Shown here: piece by piece, positions 6,762-8,529 of the stretch
How positions within the stretch are numbered: position 1 is the first letter of the stretch
How the letters are laid out: each line of letters begins with the position of its first letter
Assembly: GCA_025965395.1 (NCBI GenBank)
Contig: JAOPXA010000194.1
Location: forward strand, 1 to 8,529
Length of the DNA stretch: 8,529 nucleotides
Direction: 5' to 3'
DNA from: Nocardioidaceae bacterium
GTDB lineage: Bacteria > Actinomycetota > Actinomycetes > Propionibacteriales > Nocardioidaceae
The notes under the pieces: model-generated
Database searches by the model: none
What the model was told of the DNA's origin: nothing
The model's input: only the letters and a program-made list of their open reading frames with translations
Position numbers and translations under genes: made by a program

Positions 6762-6943
6762 GCACCATCGATCGACACCAAAAAGCGTCCAACTTGTTAC
6801 AGGGGGGAAATATCTGCGAGTGCCTTGCGAAATGCTGGGTACTTAAGTTGGCCTGAGCCGACTCACGGCACCACCACAACACCATGGGTCCGCGGCGCAT
6901 GAACGGCCGCGACACCTCGGGGGAGAAACGGAGAACCAGCACC
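6762..6943 (+). promoter_or_regulatory. 182-bp intergenic region with inverted repeats, likely promoter/leader of the ABC importer
   Basis: This is the longest gap in the window and is visibly less GC-rich in its middle (6781-6850). It holds the inverted pair CCAACTT (6789-6795) and AAGTTGG (6845-6851), 49 bp apart; the 8-bp palindrome ACTTAAGT (6841-6848); and a hairpin GCC-TGAG, loop CCGA, CTCA-C-GGC (6851-6869) with one bulged C. The rest (6870-6943) is unstructured to the eye apart from GGAGA at 6930-6934, 9 bases before the lipoprotein ATG. No clear -35/-10 pair and no terminator for guaD could be identified. The layout would suit either an operator pair or a structured 5' leader. Confidence 0.45.
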
Positions 6944-8026
6944 ATGAAGCTTGCTGCTCGACACACACGTACGCGGAACACCCTCCGCTTCGCCGCAGTT
7001 GCTGCTGCGGCCGCTCTGGTCCTTGCAGCCTGTGGCTCGTCCTCGGATGACGAGCCCGCTGCCAGCGACACCGCCGCCGCTTCGGGCGACCTCGGCGCGC
7101 TGACAGTCCAGCTGTCGTGGATCAAGAATGCTGAATTCGCCGGCGAGTTCATGGCCGACTCCAAGGGCTACTACAAGGACGCCGGCTTCAGCTCGGTCAA
7201 CTTGCTGACCGGCCCGGTCGCGCAGGAAGAAATCGTCGCCACCGGCAAGGCGGACTTCGGTCTCAGCAACGCCGTCTCGACCGGCGCCGCGATCGCCAAC
7301 TCACAGTTCCCGCTCAAGATCGTCGGGACCACCTACCAGAAGAACCCCTTCTCGATCCTGTCGCTCGGCGACAAGGGCAACATCAAGACGCCGCAGGACA
7401 TGATCGGCAAGAAGATTGGCGTCCAGGACCCCAACCTCAGCCTGTTCAAGGCGCTGCTGAAGGCCAACAACATCGATGAGGACCAGGTCACGATCGTCCC
7501 CAACGGCTTCGACGTCGCTCCGCTCGAGGACAAGAAGATCGACGGACTCGTCGCCTACATCACGAATGAGTCCCTGCTCGTCAAGGGCCATGGTTTCGAC
7601 ACGGTCGACCTGCCGTTCGCTGACAACGGACTGCCGTTCGTCGCCGAGAGCGTCATGACGACCGACGACATCCTCAAGAAGTCGCCGGAGAAGGTCAAGG
7701 CGTTCCTCGAGGCCGAGATCAAGGGCTGGAAGGATGCTTGCACCGACATCGAGGGTGGCGCGAAGCTCGCCGTCGACGTGTACGGCAAGGACATCGACCC
7801 GGCGCTCGAGCTGCCGAAGGAGATCGAGCAGGCCCAAGCCCAGTGCGACGACCTGGTCAACAGCGACGAGACGAAGGCCAACGGTCTCTTCACGATCAGC
7901 CCCGCGGCGATCGCGGCCAACATCACGTCGCTCAAGACCGCTGGCATCGACATCACGGCCGACCAGCTGTTCGACATGGGCCCGCTCACCGAACTGCTGA
8001 AGGAGAAGCCCGAACTCACCAAGTGA
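6944..8026 (+). CDS. ABC transporter substrate-binding lipoprotein, THI5/NMT1-like (SsuA/TauA type)
   Basis: A 360-residue extracytoplasmic binding lipoprotein. A basic n-region (residues 1-15), an Ala/Val-rich hydrophobic core (16-28) and the lipobox LAAC predict lipidation at Cys30, followed by a Ser/Asp/Ala-rich tether to about 52. The binding domain begins LTVQLSWIKNAEFAGEFMADSKGYYKDAG, the start typical of THI5/NMT1-like periplasmic proteins; the two-lobed fold runs to the C-terminus. ATG 6944 is chosen because GGAGA lies 9 bases upstream and the signal peptide then has normal length; in-frame ATGs at 6884 and 6899 lack an RBS and would lengthen the n-region. The ATPase gene follows 14 bp after the stop, so this is the first gene of an importer operon. 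Relatives bind thiamine pyrimidine, sulfonates, nitrate and, in some cases, purine-like compounds. The purine-gene context suggests a purine or ureide ligand; that is inference. Confidence 0.85.
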   Translation: MKLAARHTRTRNTLRFAAVAAAAALVLAACGSSSDDEPAASDTAAASGDLGALTVQLSWIKNAEFAGEFMADSKGYYKDAGFSSVNLLTGPVAQEEIVATGKADFGLSNAVSTGAAIANSQFPLKIVGTTYQKNPFSILSLGDKGNIKTPQDMIGKKIGVQDPNLSLFKALLKANNIDEDQVTIVPNGFDVAPLEDKKIDGLVAYITNESLLVKGHGFDTVDLPFADNGLPFVAESVMTTDDILKKSPEKVKAFLEAEIKGWKDACTDIEGGAKLAVDVYGKDIDPALELPKEIEQAQAQCDDLVNSDETKANGLFTISPAAIAANITSLKTAGIDITADQLFDMGPLTELLKEKPELTK

Positions 8027-8040
8027 GGGCCTGACCACAC

Positions 8041-8529
8041 GTGACAACTGCTGCGATGACGCCGGCCGGCGGAGGTGCCCCCGAAACTGGGGGTGCCTCC
8101 ACCGGCACCGGCGTCCACATCCAAGACCTTTCGAAGACCTTCTCCGTCGGACGCAAGGAGGTCGTCGCGCTTGAGGGCGCGACTCTCCACACTGACAAGG
8201 GGAGCTTCTTGTCGTTGCTCGGCCCGTCGGGCTGTGGCAAGTCGACGATCCTGCGGATCCTCGCCGGACTTGAGGACGCCACGAGTGGGCGGGCGAACGT
8301 CGACGGAATGTCGCCGACGGAGCTTCGCCGCCAGCACAAGCTCGGGATCGCGTTCCAGGACTCGGCGCTGCTGCCGTGGCGCTCGGTCGAGTCCAACATA
8401 CGTCTGCCGTTTCAGGTGTCGGGCGAGAAGCCTGACGAAGCGTTGGTCAAGGAGCTCATCAAGCTCGTCGGCCTCGTGGGCTTCGAGAAAGCCAAGCCGT
8501 CCCAGCTCTCGGGCGGTATGCGTCAACGC
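8041..8529 (+). CDS. ABC transporter ATP-binding protein, nitrate/sulfonate/taurine type (5' part only)
   Basis: The frame is open from GTG 8041 to the window edge (163 codons), so the Walker B, D- and H-loops lie outside. It shows Walker A GPSGCGKST (residues 61-69), the Q-loop in AFQDSALLPW (Gln106; ALLPW is typical of SsuB/TauB/NitT-type ATPases) and the signature LSGGMRQR (156-163). It energises uptake with the upstream lipoprotein; a permease gene is expected downstream. The start is uncertain: GTG 8041 has a weak GAGGG 11 bases upstream, and ATG 8056 has no RBS. No plausible start codon lies between 8056 and the conserved domain, which begins near residue 25, so the Gly-rich N-terminal tail (GGGAPETGGASTGTG) is translated under either choice. 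That tail is encoded by an exceptionally stable hairpin, listed separately. Confidence 0.88.
   Translation, partial: MTTAAMTPAGGGAPETGGASTGTGVHIQDLSKTFSVGRKEVVALEGATLHTDKGSFLSLLGPSGCGKSTILRILAGLEDATSGRANVDGMSPTELRRQHKLGIAFQDSALLPWRSVESNIRLPFQVSGEKPDEALVKELIKLVGLVGFEKAKPSQLSGGMRQR
8065..8106 (+). promoter_or_regulatory. Strong hairpin within the first codons of the ATPase gene
   Basis: Arms GGAGGTGCCCCC (8071-8082) and GGGGGTGCCTCC (8089-8100) pair over 12 positions without interruption (ten Watson-Crick plus tandem U-G/G-U wobbles) around the loop GAAACT. After one C/A mismatch (8070/8101), five more G-C pairs extend the stem to 8065-8106. There is no following T-run, so it is not an intrinsic terminator. 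It lies 25-65 bases into the coding region, just downstream of the junction between the lipoprotein and ATPase genes, where it could stabilise the upstream mRNA or reduce ATPase translation. Confidence 0.7.

Noticed and set aside
6784..6943. Known riboswitch (TPP, purine, xanthine NMT1-motif, guanidine) before the lipoprotein gene
   Set aside because: I looked for remembered conserved cores such as the TPP CUGAGA box and purine-aptamer loop sequences and found none; CTGAG at 6853-6857 is only part of a small hairpin. An unknown structured leader is kept as a finding.
6884..6943. Upstream ATG starts (6884, 6899) for the lipoprotein
   Set aside because: Neither has a ribosome-binding site, and both would put 15-20 extra residues ahead of a normal signal peptide; ATG 6944 has GGAGA at good spacing.
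8071..8100. Hairpin as a rho-independent terminator
   Set aside because: No T-run follows, and the ATPase reading frame continues through it into perfect Walker A and signature motifs.
7555..8526. 323-codon open frame on the minus strand across the lipoprotein and ATPase genes
   Set aside because: Spans two clearly coding + strand genes and their junction; the product has no recognisable domain.

Overview
The window is a GC-rich (by eye roughly two-thirds G+C), densely packed, single-strand gene cluster. GTG starts, 4-bp stop/start overlaps, strong third-position G/C and an Ala-rich lipoprotein signal ending LAAC suggest a high-GC Gram-positive bacterium (Actinomycetota). That assignment comes from style, not from a diagnostic marker. 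All eight supported genes read on the + strand; the first and last are cut by the window edges.

The content is purine catabolism and nitrogen recovery. Positions 1-1787 hold the end of a PucG-like ureidoglycine-glyoxylate aminotransferase and a complete allantoate amidohydrolase, the two late steps from allantoate via unstable ureidoglycine to oxalurate and glycine. A MurR/RpiR-family regulator (1784-2605) is joined to them by an ATGA overlap. After a 66-bp gap with a small palindrome come the two subunits of a molybdenum hydroxylase of the xanthine dehydrogenase family: a separate FAD subunit (2672-3475) and a fused [2Fe-2S]+molybdopterin subunit (3489-6224). A three-copy, 22-bp-period direct repeat then leads into a guanine deaminase (6294-6761), which makes xanthine from guanine.

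A 182-bp gap with inverted repeats precedes a THI5/NMT1-like substrate-binding lipoprotein (6944-8026) and the start of its ABC ATPase (8041 to the edge); the permease presumably follows outside. The simplest reading is an importer of a purine or purine-derived compound feeding guanine deaminase, the hydroxylase and the ureide branch. Uricase, the ring-opening enzymes and allantoinase are not in the window.

The points most worth a second look are: a very strong hairpin inside the first codons of the ATPase gene; the 22-bp tandem repeats that run into the guanine deaminase ribosome-binding site; a hydroxylase whose active-site positions differ, by hand alignment, from classical xanthine oxidase; a six-codon ORF bridging the two hydroxylase genes by ATGA overlaps at both ends; and a CAACTTAA element present in both of the larger gaps.
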